Source: Microbacterium sp. Leaf159 (GTDB taxonomy: Bacteria; Actinomycetota; Actinomycetes; Actinomycetales; Microbacteriaceae). From it: DNA of 64,000 bases. Position 1 is the first letter of the stretch. Each line of letters opens with the position of its first letter. The stretch lies in the NCBI RefSeq assembly GCF_001423615.1, contig NZ_LMOU01000001.1, positions 573,328 through 637,327 on the forward strand. Direction: 5' to 3'. Shown one piece after another: positions 63,367-64,000 of the stretch. Below the pieces are notes generated by a model. The model did not search any database and was not told where the DNA came from. It worked only from the letters and a program-made list of their open reading frames with translations. The translations under genes and the position numbers were made by a program.

Positions 63367-64000
63367 TTACGCGCCGACCTTGAAGCGCGCGAAGTCCGTC
63401 ACGGTGATACCGGCGTCCTTCGCCACCTGGGCGACAGAGAGCTTGTTGTCCTTCGCGTAGTCCTGCTCGAGCAGGGCGACCTGCTTGATGAACGCGGAGA
63501 CACGGCCCTCGACGATCTTGGGCAGAGCCGCTTCCGGCTTGCCCTCGTTGCGGGAGATCTCGGTGACGATCTCGCGCTCCTTCTCCACGGCGTCGGACGG
63601 AACGTCCTCGCGGGAGAGGTACGACGGGTTCGCGAACGAGATGTGCTGCGCGATGCTGCGAGCGGTCTCTGCGTCGTCACCCGAGTAGGCGACGACGACA
63701 CCGATCTGCGGCGGCAGGTCCTTGCTCGTGCGGTGCAGGTAGACCTCGACCTTGTCGCCCGAGACCGTGCGCACGCGACGCAGTTCGACCTTCTCGCCGA
63801 TGATCGCAGCCTCTTCCGAGATGACCTGCTCGACGCTCTTGTCGCCCGCCTGGGCGGCGAGACCGGACTCGACCGAGTCCGCCTTGACTGCTGCGACGGC
63901 GTCTGCGACCTTGTCGGCCAGCGCGATGAAGCGCTCGTTCTTCGCGACGAAGTCCGTCTCGCAGGCGAGCTCGATCAGCGTCACTGCGCCGTCCTGCTCG
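63367..64000 (-). CDS. tsf: Translation elongation factor Ts, C-terminal part
   Basis: Nucleotide-exchange factor for EF-Tu; the last 211 codons are visible and the N-terminal UBA-like domain lies beyond the right edge. [15 protein letters not shown] is the conserved TDFV region that contacts EF-Tu; core N- and C-subdomains follow, ending KVGA. Gene order tsf-pyrH-frr is standard, and rpsB would be expected outside the window. Confidence 0.95.
   Translation of the reverse strand, partial: EQDGAVTLIELACETDFVAKNERFIALADKVADAVAAVKADSVESGLAAQAGDKSVEQVISEEAAIIGEKVELRRVRTVSGDKVEVYLHRTSKDLPPQIGVVVAYSGDDAETARSIAQHISFANPSYLSREDVPSDAVEKEREIVTEISRNEGKPEAALPKIVEGRVSAFIKQVALLEQDYAKDNKLSVAQVAKDAGITVTDFARFKVGA

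Overview
The window is high-GC (roughly two-thirds G+C), densely coded DNA from an actinobacterium, most likely Microbacteriaceae and plausibly Microbacterium. Reasons: oligoribonuclease, EttA, truncated haemoglobin O, GlgE, coproporphyrin-type ferrochelatase with Fe-S cysteines, a ClpS-DUF2017 pair, Microbacteriaceae-type small proteins (DUF7882-, DUF6458- and DUF6993-like), and many start codons placed 6-8 nt after a TAnnnT -10 box with no Shine-Dalgarno sequence. It reads as core chromosome: no insertion sequence, phage, integrase or CRISPR array was seen, and no gap without a gene exceeds 300 bases.

Layout. 1-6895: branched-chain amino acid catabolism, with methylcrotonyl-CoA carboxylase (biotin carboxylase cut by the left edge, plus the carboxyltransferase) divergent from a TetR regulator across a perfect palindrome, then a branched-chain 2-oxoacid dehydrogenase operon (E1alpha-E1beta-E2) divergent from an Lrp/AsnC regulator. 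6867-16481: hydrolase, DEDDh exonuclease, AraC regulator, small conserved proteins, tRNA-CAU, gamma carbonic anhydrase, Dps, amidohydrolase, PaiB-like protein, Nei glycosylase, RpiB and ferrochelatase. 16606-24643: aminopeptidase N; a coupled operon of MscS, truncated haemoglobin and a flavin dehydrogenase; two acyl-CoA thioesterases. 24651-28960: EttA, a lipoprotein, a second SSB divergent from a small unknown gene with a DNA-damage-type promoter, tRNA-Arg, oligoribonuclease, tRNA-His. 29023-33873: a CopB-type copper ATPase behind a CsoR-like operator, LysE exporter, metallopeptidase-ClpS-DUF2017, a small kinase and a GerW-family protein. 33911-47799: DinB, gatCAB, FadD, a DEAD-box helicase, an acetyltransferase, LigA, MnmA and a cysteine desulfurase. 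47894-54307: glycogen/alpha-glucan genes glgX-glgE-glgB. 54326-60160: a thioredoxin-TPR protein coupled to an unusual membrane/lipoprotein fusion, AI-2E-type permease, hydrolase, zinc-binding protein and transglycosylase-like protein. 60209-64000: the tsf-pyrH-frr-cdsA cluster followed by a DivIVA-repeat protein.

How the genes work together. The left block oxidises branched-chain 2-oxoacids to acyl-CoAs and carboxylates methylcrotonyl-CoA from leucine. IscS-type desulfurase and MnmA together supply 2-thiouridine to tRNA. GlgE and GlgB build branched alpha-glucan from maltose-1-phosphate and GlgX trims it. LigA, Nei, DinB, SSB and Dps are DNA maintenance or protection genes scattered through the window.

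The most interesting signals are regulatory: about twenty genes with leaderless-type promoters; two matches to the LexA-independent RecA-NDp/PafBC damage promoter, at dinB and at an uncharacterised 89-residue gene next to ssb; a CsoR-type site before the copper pump; and an internal lipoprotein signal inside the 55255-57243 gene. No complete undescribed multi-gene system was identified with confidence. All function calls are from reading sequence; no database search was run.
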